From Bacteroidota bacterium (GTDB taxonomy: Bacteria > Bacteroidota > Bacteroidia > Chitinophagales > Chitinophagaceae), in NCBI GenBank assembly GCA_016715505.1, contig JADJZY010000008.1, positions 62,001-126,000 of the forward strand: DNA of 64,000 nt, written 5' to 3'. The position numbers and the translations under genes are program-made. Below, piece after piece: positions 9,291-17,667 of this stretch (positions within the stretch are counted from its first letter, which is position 1; each line of letters opens with the position of its first letter). Under the pieces are notes generated by a model. It was not told the DNA's origin. It made no database searches and saw only the letters and a program-made list of their open reading frames with translations.

Positions 9291-9298
9291 TATTTTTG
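9291..9298 (+). promoter_or_regulatory. TAnnTTTG promoter box for the cytochrome c peroxidase
   Basis: TATTTTTG, 7 nt before the ATG at 9306. It supports that start over an upstream in-frame one that would read through the divergent trmH gene. Confidence 0.5.
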
Positions 9299-9305
9299 CA
9301 AATCT

Positions 9306-10259
9306 ATGAACCGTTTTCTTTTGTTTGGTGTTGGGGCCATGATTTTCCTGCTGGTTTTAAATTCTTTTGAGCCCGTACAAAGCCCAAGCACTAAGGTTGA
9401 ATTGGGAGAAAAATTATTTTTTGACCCGATTCTATCTTCCGACAAAACACTGAGTTGTGCTTCCTGTCATATTCCACAATTCGCCTTTGCAGATACCCTT
9501 CCATTTAGCCGTGGCGTTTCAGGCCGATTTACCGCTAGGAATACCCCATCCGTGATGAATATGAGTGCGCGCGAAACCTTCTTTTGGGATGGTCGTGCAA
9601 GTAGCCTGGAAGCTCAAGTGGTTGGGCCAGTAGAAAATCCCAATGAAATGAATTTGCCGTTTAAAGAGGCAGTCTCCCGAATTCAAAAAAGTAAAGTTTA
9701 CAAGCTTTTATTTCAAAAAATATTCGGGCGTCAGGCAGACAGTGCCGCCATTGTGGAAGCAATTGCTGCTTACGAGCGAACCTTGGAAACGGATCAAACA
9801 CCCAATGACCGATGGCTCAATGACGAACCCAATGGTTTGACTGAACAACAAATCAGGGGTAGAAATTTATTCACCAGCGAAAAAACCAAATGTTTCGATT
9901 GTCACTTTACACCTGACTTCACCTCAGACGAATTCAGGAATATTGGTCTCTTTGATGGTAAAGATTTGAATGACAGTGGTCGTTATCTGATCACCCGCAA
10001 TCCAATGGATATTGGTAAATTCAAAACACCGGGATTGAGAAATGTTGCCCAAACAGCACCATACATGCACAATGGAAAATTTAAGACATTGCGTGAAGTC
10101 ATTGACTATTACGACAATCCAACGCAATTTGTATCACACGCTTTCAATAAAGACAGCATACTGCCACTTCGAATCGGCTTAACTGAACAAGAAAAACAAG
10201 ACCTTGAATCCTATTTGCACGCATTAAGTGATGATAGGTTTACCAAAGCAGGAAAGTAA
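9306..10259 (+). CDS. Di-haem cytochrome c peroxidase (CcpA/MauG family)
   Basis: Periplasmic enzyme reducing H2O2 with electrons from cytochrome c. It is 317 aa with an N-terminal hydrophobic segment (FLLFGVGAMIFLLVLNSF) as signal or anchor. There are two covalent haem sites: CASCH near residue 56 and CFDCH near 203. Family motifs FFDPILSSDKTLSCASCH, RNTPSVMN, FFWDGRA and the late KTPGLRNVAQTAPYMHNG are all present. Its haems would need the Ccm system, of which ccmE and ccmF are in this window. A MauG-like oxidase role cannot be excluded. Confidence 0.92.
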   Translation: MNRFLLFGVGAMIFLLVLNSFEPVQSPSTKVELGEKLFFDPILSSDKTLSCASCHIPQFAFADTLPFSRGVSGRFTARNTPSVMNMSARETFFWDGRASSLEAQVVGPVENPNEMNLPFKEAVSRIQKSKVYKLLFQKIFGRQADSAAIVEAIAAYERTLETDQTPNDRWLNDEPNGLTEQQIRGRNLFTSEKTKCFDCHFTPDFTSDEFRNIGLFDGKDLNDSGRYLITRNPMDIGKFKTPGLRNVAQTAPYMHNGKFKTLREVIDYYDNPTQFVSHAFNKDSILPLRIGLTEQEKQDLESYLHALSDDRFTKAGK

Positions 10260-10506
10260 AATAGCGCGTATTATTCTCCCCTCTTTTATTTTTTGACGTT
10301 CAAGATTATTCTATAGCCTCTGAATTTGCAAATCTATGTGTATGAAAACCAGCAGCCCCGAATTAAGCGCATGTGGGCACACGATAATTTTTCATATCCT
10401 TTCAATAAACTTGCAGTTCATTTTTTAATTTTCACTTCATCGATGTTTTCATCCAAAGTAGATTTTATTTGAATATACTCAACATCAAATTCTGGACACT
10501 TGTATC

Positions 10507-10532
10507 AAAAAAAGCCCTGCATTTCTGCAGGG
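10507..10532 (-). terminator. Rho-independent terminator after porP/sprF
   Basis: Perfect 7-bp stem CCCTGCA/TGCAGGG with a 4-nt loop, followed on the minus strand by seven T. It lies 30 bp past the stop of the PorP/SprF gene. The plus-strand gene upstream (peroxidase) ends 247 bp earlier; the stretch between holds nothing else recognisable. Confidence 0.8.
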
Positions 10533-10561
10533 ATCTTGAAAGAATTAATCTTGAAAATATT

Positions 10562-11590
10562 TTAGAATCGCGGACAAGCAAAGTTATAGGTACGAGATTC
10601 ATTACGAATGATACATCCGTTATAAATCAATGAAACTTCCAAGGCTCCATTTCCTTTTGTAGCTGGCGTAAAACCACTGAGGTTCACATCATAGCTCACA
10701 CCTAATTTGGCTTTTGCCCATTCAAATCCAATATATGGTGCAATTGCATCGCCATAACGATACCAGGCACCCAGATAAAATACCGAATTCGCTACATCAT
10801 CTTCGTGATTTGGGTTCATGATAAAACCAGCTGCAGCGCCTAATAATAATTCATTGGCTTTACCTTGTTGCTGATACATACCACTTGCAAACAACATCAT
10901 ATTTTCATTCATCTGCAAAGAACCACCTAAAGAGGCCGTTACACGTGAATTGATTTTATGATTGCCATTTAAAAATGTTTCTACGGGTTGTGTAATATGA
11001 TAATATGAGAATCCGGCATACATATTTGCTCTTTCACTTACATATCCGGAATACATAATACCTGCATTAAAATCAGGATAAGTCAAATCGGCATTGCCAA
11101 AGTTTTCACCACTTGCATAAGGGGTACCGCCTGTTGCAGGGTCGTATTGACTTTCAAATTTCAACTTATTAAAGTCGATACTTTTTTGAGTTAAAAAACC
11201 TTGTACACCAATGGAAAGGTTTTGAGGTCGTTCTTCATCACTGCTTAAACGTTTGTGATAAGCGATAGACAATCCGGTTGTCATATTCTGTAAAGCCCCT
11301 GTACCAGATTTATCGTACAAACCTAAAACACCAATTCCCAAAGCGTCTCCATTCAGTTTGCCTTTTAAAGTGGCAATATCAAATGAAAGAGTTCCTGTAA
11401 TGTACGGCGTTGAATTAACACTACCCCACTGTGAACGATAATTTCCCGAAACACGCCAATCACAATTTACCAATCCCGTATTTGCAGGATTTAAAGTGAG
11501 CGGTGAGGTAAAATATTGGGTAAAATGGACGTCCTGCGCATTTGCTCCCAAAGCAAGCATGGCACTAAGTGTTATGAATAATTTTCTCAT
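10562..11590 (-). CDS. PorP/SprF family T9SS outer-membrane protein
   Basis: 342 aa. Signal peptide MRKLFITLSAMLALGANAQ, then the family hallmark DVHFTQYFTSPLTLNPANTG and GNYRSQW, and a beta-barrel rich in alternating aromatic strands ending YNFACPRF. PorP/SprF proteins are outer-membrane components linked to type IX secretion and surface attachment of type B cargo, which fits the two type B proteins in this window. It stands alone with its own terminator. ATG 6 nt upstream (MYMRKLF) is an alternative start. Confidence 0.9.
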   Translation of the reverse strand: MRKLFITLSAMLALGANAQDVHFTQYFTSPLTLNPANTGLVNCDWRVSGNYRSQWGSVNSTPYITGTLSFDIATLKGKLNGDALGIGVLGLYDKSGTGALQNMTTGLSIAYHKRLSSDEERPQNLSIGVQGFLTQKSIDFNKLKFESQYDPATGGTPYASGENFGNADLTYPDFNAGIMYSGYVSERANMYAGFSYYHITQPVETFLNGNHKINSRVTASLGGSLQMNENMMLFASGMYQQQGKANELLLGAAAGFIMNPNHEDDVANSVFYLGAWYRYGDAIAPYIGFEWAKAKLGVSYDVNLSGFTPATKGNGALEVSLIYNGCIIRNESRTYNFACPRF

Positions 11591-11703
11591 ATACAATATG
11601 TTTGTTTTGCTGTAGCTATAAAATTGTTGTTAAAGGTAATAGCTTTTTCTTAATTAAAAAAGACGACACTCAAAAAAGACGAAAAAATGACATATGTCGT
11701 TGG

Positions 11704-12237
11704 TTAGTCCACAAAACGCGGGTCTGTTTCCATCACATGCCCGCATTTTTTGCAGGTTCTGAGGTCCTCTGATTGGTAATAATGTTTAAAATGGGGCAAA
11801 AAGTCATTTTCGATATTTTTTAGTTCGAAATAAGTTTCATGCAGTTTATGATTACATGACTCACAAAACCATAATAAACCGTCCTTAAACCCTTTTCCTT
11901 CGCGAACCCTTTCCACAACCAAACCAATCGAACCTTCGCTTCGGCCCGGTGAATGGGGAATTCCGGCGGGTAAAAGAAACATATCCCCTGGCCCTAATGA
12001 AACAGGCACCTTTTGCCCGTTTTGCTGGGTGTTCACAGTAATATTTCCCTCCAATTGATAAAACCACTCTTCAGTTTCATTATAATGATAATCTTTTCGT
12101 GCATTCGGACCAGCTACGATCATCACAATAAAATCCGTTCCTTCGGGGTACAAATTTTTATTGGCTACTGGTGGCTTGAGGAGATGACGGTTTTCATCAA
12201 TCCATTTTTGTAAATTAAACGGGGCTCTGATTTCCAT
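11704..12237 (-). CDS. 3-hydroxyanthranilate 3,4-dioxygenase
   Basis: Cytosolic Fe(II) cupin of the kynurenine pathway, converting 3-hydroxyanthranilate to the quinolinate precursor. About 177 aa from MEIRAPFNL. Family features: HLLKPPVANK, the metal ligands in KDYHYNETEEWFYQLEGN (His, Glu) and LLPAGIPHSPGR (His), and the bacterial rubredoxin-like C-terminal pair FCESC and CKKCG. An upstream in-frame ATG at 12276 sits inside a hairpin and adds 13 non-conserved residues, so I prefer 12237. Tryptophan 2,3-dioxygenase of the same pathway lies 38 kb away. Confidence 0.93.
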   Translation of the reverse strand: MEIRAPFNLQKWIDENRHLLKPPVANKNLYPEGTDFIVMIVAGPNARKDYHYNETEEWFYQLEGNITVNTQQNGQKVPVSLGPGDMFLLPAGIPHSPGRSEGSIGLVVERVREGKGFKDGLLWFCESCNHKLHETYFELKNIENDFLPHFKHYYQSEDLRTCKKCGHVMETDPRFVD

Positions 12238-12261
12238 ATGGTTCGCTGTTTTATAAATCAT

Positions 12262-12275
12262 TGCGCCGAAGCGCA
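12262..12275 (-). promoter_or_regulatory. UUCG-capped hairpin in the leader of the dioxygenase gene
   Basis: On the minus strand TGCGC-TTCG-GCGCA forms a perfect 5-bp stem closed by the very stable C(UUCG)G tetraloop, 25 nt before the preferred ATG. It may set mRNA stability or translation; function unknown. Confidence 0.4.
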
Positions 12276-12287
12276 TTTTTTGTTTTA

Positions 12288-12579
12288 AGTCATATCGCTT
12301 TTAGTTTTAATAGCGTCTTAGTCTTCGTACCGACCAATTTGACTAACTACTTTTGTCTAAAGCGCCATTTACCAATTCACAACGCGAATCGTCTTTTGAA
12401 CCAATTATCGTTGGAATTGGTTTAAAGGTAAGTTTGAGTCGGCAAAATTCAAAACAATTCGGGCACTTGCTAAAAAATGTATCCCGTCTTGAATAAATCC
12501 TTCAAGAGTCTTTATTCAATTCTGCATTCAAGAAAGATAAAAATCACATCGTTATAACAACGCGGATTTGATTAACCCC
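12288..12579. other. Intergenic region between dioxygenase and DUF4834 genes
   Basis: No credible ORF. It contains a perfect inverted repeat AACCAATT (12399-12406) / AATTGGTT (12415-12422) with an 8-nt loop and no T-tract, so it is not a typical terminator. The right edge holds the promoter of the small gene. Confidence 0.4.
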
Positions 12580-12587
12580 TACCTTTG
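12580..12587 (+). promoter_or_regulatory. TAnnTTTG promoter box for the DUF4834 gene
   Basis: TACCTTTG, 18 nt before the ATG at 12606. Exact consensus match. Confidence 0.45.
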
Positions 12588-12605
12588 GTAAGCAAATTAA
12601 TTAAC

Positions 12606-12785
12606 ATGATTCGTTTCATATTTGGATTGGCTTTGGCATATTTTGTATTACGGATTGTTCGTTTGTTTATCGATCCAATTTTTGATAAAAAAGCGCCGCC
12701 GGTTAATCCAAATTCTTCAAAACCAAATAATTCCGAAAAGAAATCGAAACTTGGGGAATACGTAGATTATGAAGAGGTTCGATAA
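12606..12785 (+). CDS. DUF4834-type small membrane protein
   Basis: 59 aa. One N-terminal transmembrane segment (IRFIFGLALAYFVLRIVRLFI), a short Pro/Asn/Ser-rich linker, and the conserved tail KLGEYVDYEEV that marks DUF4834 proteins of Bacteroidota. Function unknown. ATG at 12606 is chosen over an in-frame TTG at 12585 because it begins exactly at the hydrophobic segment and the TAnnTTTG box overlaps the TTG. Confidence 0.72.
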   Translation: MIRFIFGLALAYFVLRIVRLFIDPIFDKKAPPVNPNSSKPNNSEKKSKLGEYVDYEEVR

Positions 12786-12818
12786 CCTAAAAAACGTGTA
12801 CCCCTGAAATATCAGGAC

Positions 12819-13448
12819 TTAAGCCTTGGGTTTAAAAATATCTTTTTCCATGGTCATTCCATCGGTAAGATGTATGGTGCGGATACCCAATTTTTCAGCA
12901 CTTTGGATATGTTGCAAACTATCGTCGAGGAATAAAGTCTCTTCGGGCTTCAGATGATTATCGTCGAGGATTTTTTGAAAAATAGCCGGATCAGGTTTGC
13001 GTAATCCTACCCGATGCGATAAATAAACCTTATCAAAGAATACTGCCAAACTGGGGTATCCGCAAGTTTGTTGTAAAATTTGATTAAAGGCCTTTTCATG
13101 AATCTCATTGGTATTGCTGCACAAATATGTATTAAAATGTAGTTGCAATTGTTGTAAAATCTGTAATCGGCGAAGTGGAAAATCTAATAATATACTGTTC
13201 CATGCTTCAATTAATTGTATTTCACTAACAGCTATTCCTGATAACTCCTTTAAGCTGGTAATAAATTCTGCTTCACCAATTTTCCCCGTTTCCAAGGCAT
13301 CAAACAATTCCGTCTGTTCGGCCTGTGAGTATATTTTGGCTGCATCCCGAATACCCAATTTCTCAAAAGCATGAATAGGCTTCTGGTAATCGATATTTAA
13401 TATCACACCACCCAAATCAAAAATTATATTCCGGATTCCTTCTATCAT
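12819..13448 (-). CDS. HAD-superfamily hydrolase (subfamily IA)
   Basis: Cytosolic phosphatase of the haloacid dehalogenase fold, about 209 aa from MIEGIRN. Motif I reads IIFDLGGVILNID (a G replaces the second Asp of DxD, as in many YihX-like members). Motif II is YLCSNTNE. The conserved lysine is in GLRKPDPAIF, and motif IV is LFLDDSLQHI. The alpha-helical cap follows motif I. The substrate is unknown; YihX-like sugar phosphatases are the closest recognised type. M1 at 13466 would add six residues. Confidence 0.85.
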   Translation of the reverse strand: MIEGIRNIIFDLGGVILNIDYQKPIHAFEKLGIRDAAKIYSQAEQTELFDALETGKIGEAEFITSLKELSGIAVSEIQLIEAWNSILLDFPLRRLQILQQLQLHFNTYLCSNTNEIHEKAFNQILQQTCGYPSLAVFFDKVYLSHRVGLRKPDPAIFQKILDDNHLKPEETLFLDDSLQHIQSAEKLGIRTIHLTDGMTMEKDIFKPKA

Positions 13449-13469
13449 AAAAATATTTATCTGCAAAAT

Positions 13470-13492
13470 AAAAAGCAGGACCTAATCCTGCT
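13470..13492 (-). terminator. Hairpin terminator after lolA
   Basis: AGCAGGA / TCCTGCT stem (7 bp, 5-nt loop) followed on the minus strand by TTTTTATTTT. It separates the LolA-like gene from the HAD gene. Confidence 0.7.
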
Positions 13493-13514
13493 TTCAATTT
13501 CTAATTAAATCTTA

Positions 13515-14159
13515 TCACCTCAAATCAACCACTTCCACATTTGGAAATTTCTTGGCATTAAACACAAACATATTATCGTTTAATGCCGGGTTTGGTGTGT
13601 AACCGCTTACTGTATAGGTGTAAACATTTCCATTTTTTTCATACATTTTTCCGCCGGCTACCACACTTTGGGCTTTATCAATCATTAATTCAACCTTGGT
13701 AAACTGTTTGGTACGGTTTGTTGGGGTAAGTACAATCACATCTACTTTTTTACCGCCAACCGTTTGCTCACCTACGTATTTATAAGAATACTCTTTGTCG
13801 TAGAAATTGGTAAACAATTTGGAAGGGGTGAACGTATTTTCGTTTGGATCAAAACTGGAAACCTGAACTTCATTACTTTCTTTCATGTAAGTCCAAACGG
13901 TTTTATTATCGCAATAAATTTCCTGGCCTGAAAGGGTTACATAATATTTATCCCCTTTCATATAAACAACCCCTTTTTTGACTTGCGTTTTGGCATTTTT
14001 AGCCCCTGTAATGGTGATCGAAAAATTGGCTTTTAATGATTTCAGGGTTTTTACTTTTTTGCTAACGTTGTCCAAAATAGATTTTGCTTTTGGATCGCCT
14101 TGAGCAAATAATAGAATACTGATAAATGTAAAAAGGATGGTTGTTGTGAATAATCGCAT
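13515..14159 (-). CDS. lolA: LolA-like outer-membrane lipoprotein carrier
   Basis: Periplasmic chaperone that carries lipoproteins to the outer membrane. From ATG 14159 it is 214 aa with signal peptide MRLFTTTILFTFISILLFAQ. The body has the LolA pattern: KVKTLKSLKANFSIT near the N-terminus, KKGVVYMKGDKYYVTL, the YCDNKTVWTY turn and the C-terminal F.F....NVEVVDLR. An earlier in-frame Met would put 30 non-signal residues before the leader, so it is rejected. lolCDE are not in the window. Confidence 0.87.
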   Translation of the reverse strand: MRLFTTTILFTFISILLFAQGDPKAKSILDNVSKKVKTLKSLKANFSITITGAKNAKTQVKKGVVYMKGDKYYVTLSGQEIYCDNKTVWTYMKESNEVQVSSFDPNENTFTPSKLFTNFYDKEYSYKYVGEQTVGGKKVDVIVLTPTNRTKQFTKVELMIDKAQSVVAGGKMYEKNGNVYTYTVSGYTPNPALNDNMFVFNAKKFPNVEVVDLR

Positions 14160-14312
14160 TTTCTTTATTTGTGGGCCATAGACCCTGATGAGGTTGCAAA
14201 GATTAAAAAGTATTTGCAAATAGCTTGTGAAGCACTCAGATTCTTTCATGGCATTTTGAAATCCATGATAAATACTTTACATCATTGATAGATTTTTGGG
14301 ATTTAATCCTCT

Positions 14313-15107
14313 TTATTTCCCGATCGTATAATAGGCACAAGTAGTCCAGAAATTGCGAAAAAATGGAATCAATCCCAATAAATAGAACTGTTTGCGAGGT
14401 TTTAAGCCGAATTTAAATCGATAAATGGGGTTAATGAGAAACCATTGTCGCTCAATAATCCGAAAACCACTTTGTTTACAAATCCTTTCGAATCTTTCAA
14501 TGCTGATTCCGGTTTGTTTAACATCAATCAGAGAATCTATGGCGTGTTGACCTTCTCCACCCCACTTTAAAATGGCCACATACCACGACATGGGCAATAA
14601 ATGATACCAAGGTAATTTAGAAGTCCATTTTCCTTTGGCAATTTGCTGATGTCCTCCAAATGGCATCTACCATGGCGGAAATCCAAAAAATATTTGCCCC
14701 CCGGGCCGAAGTAAGGTCCCTAAGAAAGGAATAAAGGTCTCTTGTCCGTGAATGTGTTCGATAACATCTTTTAAAATAATCAAATCAAAATGCCCTGAAT
14801 ACTGATCGGTAAATGATTTTTCAAGGATATTTTGATTCAAAAAAACCATTTTGCCGGTACTAATTTCGTTGGATAGAAAATCTTCTGCCAAATCCAAACG
14901 GGGTTGATCAAGATCTACGCCTAGGGTAACAAGTCCCCGGTCAAAAAATGGTTTTAGCACCCCTCCTTCCCCACAGCCAACTTCCAGTACACGCATTCCA
15001 GACGCTAACTGCAGCTTCTGTTCTATGAATGGAATGACATAATCACGGGCGTTTTCTACCTGCTGATCAAATCTCATTCGATGGTTACTGTGGTGTTCAA
15101 AGGCCAT
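14313..15107 (-). CDS. Class I SAM methyltransferase interrupted by an in-frame TAG
   Basis: 264 codons. AdoMet motif I is VLEVGCGEGGVLKPF and motif II VTLGVDLD. DLIILKDVIEHI corresponds to motif IV, then RPGGQIFFGFPPW. A TAG codon at 14667-14669 follows, and the same frame continues MPFGGHQQIAKGKW to the natural end GK. The downstream part matches the usual continuation of this Bacteroidota methyltransferase type, so the stop is internal. One C-to-T change from CAG would explain it. It starts 1 bp after the DAHP synthase stop, so the two are cotranscribed. Substrate unknown. Confidence 0.8.
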
Positions 15108-15108
15108 T

Positions 15109-16179
15109 TTAATCTTTATTTTCTATGTGTTGCAATTGCTGTAGCTCGTCAATTTGCGTTTGAATCGACTGGTCGTGAATCAATTCAAACAACCTCAGCA
15201 TAAACTTTTCTTTCAATTGGTTTTTTAGCCCCCAATGCGTACGGCTTTCTATGATTTCCTGCCATCGTTCCTTTTGGAAAATGGGCATATTGTGTTTCAA
15301 TTTTACATGGGCTAATTGGCGTACCAATTCCATCCTCTTTCCAACAATATCCACAACCTCAGCATCCATGGTGTCAATCACCTGTCGGATTTGTTCGATT
15401 TCCAAAGAATCAAATTTTCCGGCTCTTCTCAAGGTCAATCCATCCAATAACTGCCCCAATTGGATAGGAGTGATTTGCTGGGCTGAGTCACTGAGCGCTT
15501 GATCCGGGTCGGGGTGAGTTTCAATCATCAAACCATCAAAATCCAAATCCATGGCTCGTTGTGCTATCTCGGCCAATAAATTTCTTTTTCCACTGATATG
15601 GCTGATATCACAAAAAATTGGTAATTCGGGATACCGTCGGTGTAATTCAATCGGCAAGGCCCACATAGGTTTATTTCGATACACCGAAGTTGGGTCATAA
15701 GCCGAAAACCCCCGGTGAATGGCTGCAATATTTGTCATACCAGCTTCGAGCATTCTTTCAACGGCCCCACTCCATAATTCAATATCCGGATTCACCGGAT
15801 TTTTTACCAAAACCGCCATCTCACTGCCTTTGAGCGCATCTGCAATTTCCTGAACCATAAACGGATTCACGCTTGTTCTGGCACCGATCCAAATGGCATC
15901 TATTTGAAATTTCAGGGCGAGTTCTGCCTGTTCGCTGGAGGCCACTTCTATACAAATCGGTTTACCACTGATCTCCTTGACCTGCTTTAACCAAGGCAAA
16001 GCCATTTCGCCACGCCCTTCAAAATGACCCGGTCGGGACCTCGGCTTCCAAATGCCCGCACGAATCATATTCACCGGCATCTCTCGAAATACATGTGCGA
16101 TTTCTATCATTTGAGATTCACTTTCTGCACTACAGGGTCCTGCAATCAGAAAGGGCTTATTTGCCTGAAAAATATTCAT
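15109..16179 (-). CDS. Bifunctional DAHP synthase / chorismate mutase
   Basis: Shikimate-pathway enzyme: PEP + erythrose-4-P to DAHP, plus chorismate to prephenate. 356 aa. The AroG/KDO8P-synthase barrel has FLIAGPCSAES, RAGIWKPRSRPG, IGARTSVNPF, VLVKNPVNPD and PIFCDISHISGKRNL. From about residue 260 an AroQ-type chorismate mutase helix bundle follows (LEIEQIRQVIDTMDAEVVDIVGKRMEL). The fused form is normal in Bacteroidota. The start at 16179 is fixed by a TAnnTTTG box just upstream. Family members can be inhibited by aromatic end products. Confidence 0.93.
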   Translation of the reverse strand: MNIFQANKPFLIAGPCSAESESQMIEIAHVFREMPVNMIRAGIWKPRSRPGHFEGRGEMALPWLKQVKEISGKPICIEVASSEQAELALKFQIDAIWIGARTSVNPFMVQEIADALKGSEMAVLVKNPVNPDIELWSGAVERMLEAGMTNIAAIHRGFSAYDPTSVYRNKPMWALPIELHRRYPELPIFCDISHISGKRNLLAEIAQRAMDLDFDGLMIETHPDPDQALSDSAQQITPIQLGQLLDGLTLRRAGKFDSLEIEQIRQVIDTMDAEVVDIVGKRMELVRQLAHVKLKHNMPIFQKERWQEIIESRTHWGLKNQLKEKFMLRLFELIHDQSIQTQIDELQQLQHIENKD

Positions 16180-16185
16180 GGACCT

Positions 16186-16193
16186 CAAATGTA
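16186..16193 (-). promoter_or_regulatory. TAnnTTTG promoter box for DAHP synthase
   Basis: TACATTTG on the minus strand, 6 nt before the ATG at 16179. It lies inside the longer possible reading frame, which rules out the upstream Met at 16218. Confidence 0.5.
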
Positions 16194-16377
16194 CAACAGG
16201 ATTTTTGATTGTACCCACCGCCCGAATTTGCCTAAATTATCCTGTTTTCTGAAAGAGTCTTTGAAGCCAAAATTTATGCTTATCATTGTATTCAAGTGCA
16301 AACCAGGGCGTCATTTCAATGCACCTCCCAACCCGGGTTTTCGCTTACATAAATATTGATACCTAAATTCCGGATTC

Positions 16378-17618
16378 ATGAAATGGATATTCTTTGCAAT
16401 CTTTTGTTTGTTTGCCGCTCCAGTAAGCGCTCAAAATGATGCGAAAAGGACAGTGGCTTTGATGAACGAATGCCTCTCTCTTTTTCCGCAGCAGAAGAAG
16501 GGCAGCTCATTCTCTTTGAGTTGACCGGCACCCTGGATTTTAAACAAAAAAGTACATCTACAAGATCATCTCTTGCTGAAATCAAATCAATCCATGTTGA
16601 AAAATCTGCCATTGGTTATCACGTCAATTATACTTGCCTGGAAGGAAACAATTGTATCAATTTTATTAAGAGCGATATGAATACAACGCCTTTGAATTCC
16701 GGCATCTTTTTCCTGAGCGATCTCAAAGCTGCTAATACACTGGCTTCAGGCTTATTTGAATTGTGCAAAAAATATCAGGGTGCAAATTTGTTATGCTCTT
16801 TGCAATTGGGAAAAGATGATAATGGACAAGAACCGCTTATGAAAATGAATCTGGATGCACCTGCTCAACCTGTTGTGGTGCAAAAAACTGTTCCATCGAA
16901 CCCCGGTAATGCTAAAAAAACAGAAAAAAAGCTCGATCAGGAGGAGGACGATATAGATGATGTGACAGCCAAACCAGCAGAAGAAAAAAAACCTGCACCT
17001 AAACCCAAATCAAGATCTGCAAAAAAAGAAGAAGATATGGATGATGAGGTCGAAGAAGAAAAAAGTTCGAAACCAAAAAAATCAAATTCTCGCAAACAAA
17101 ACCGGGATGATGAAGTTGAAAAAGAAGCGCCGGAGCCCCCCACTGAGCGACCTGAACCCTCGGGTACCGATAGTCGCAAAACAGGAACGGATGCCTGTAA
17201 CCGTTGGATGATGGTAGCTGAATCCGGCAAGCAAAAAGACTTCAAGGACATAGAAGGGAAAGAAGTGAATGCCAGTACGAAAATCAACGAAAGCAAACTA
17301 AAAATAAAGGGAGCCAGAAAAAACTATATTTCAAATTATAAAGAATCCCGAGCTTTCATTGCAGAAATAAAAACCCATGCTGACTTTGGCCTTTTATCTG
17401 AAGAATTTGATCAACTTCAAAGTGAATTGGACGAATGTCTGGGTCCTCAGTGGGATACGCACGACCGCTCAGCCGATGAAGAATATAGTGATTATAAAGG
17501 TGAAATACGCGATGTGGAATATCGCCATGAAAGTGATAGCAGTCTGCCCGGAATACGCCTCATCATCCTGGAAGATGGTGAAAAATACACCTTCTTTATT
17601 CGAATTTGTAAACGTTAA
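16378..17618 (+). CDS. Secreted protein with charged Lys/Glu linker, one frameshift
   Basis: No family recognised. The ATG at 16378 opens a signal peptide, MKWIFFAIFCLFAAPVSAQ, then NDAKRTVALMNECLSLFP, after which the frame stops at about 16523. The neighbouring frame, open from 16470, continues with GQLILFELTGTLDFKQ and runs to 17618, so a one-base deletion near 16480-16510 is likely. A globular N-terminal part (to about residue 160) leads into roughly 100 residues rich in Lys, Glu, Asp, Pro and Ser, then a C-terminal part with two Cys (DACNRWM, DECLGPQW). Probably periplasmic or surface exposed. Confidence 0.6.
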
Positions 17619-17667
17619 ACGACCATCGAAGTTCTAATTCGATGTCAATGGTGTTTAACCTTCGCAA

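Noticed and set aside
9165..9305. Longer N-terminus for the cytochrome c peroxidase
   Set aside because: It would overlap trmH antisense and place non-signal residues before the leader. The promoter box at 9291 supports the ATG at 9306.
11885..12067. Alternative minus-strand ORF inside the 3-hydroxyanthranilate dioxygenase gene
   Set aside because: It lies entirely within the well-supported cupin gene in another frame and resembles no protein.
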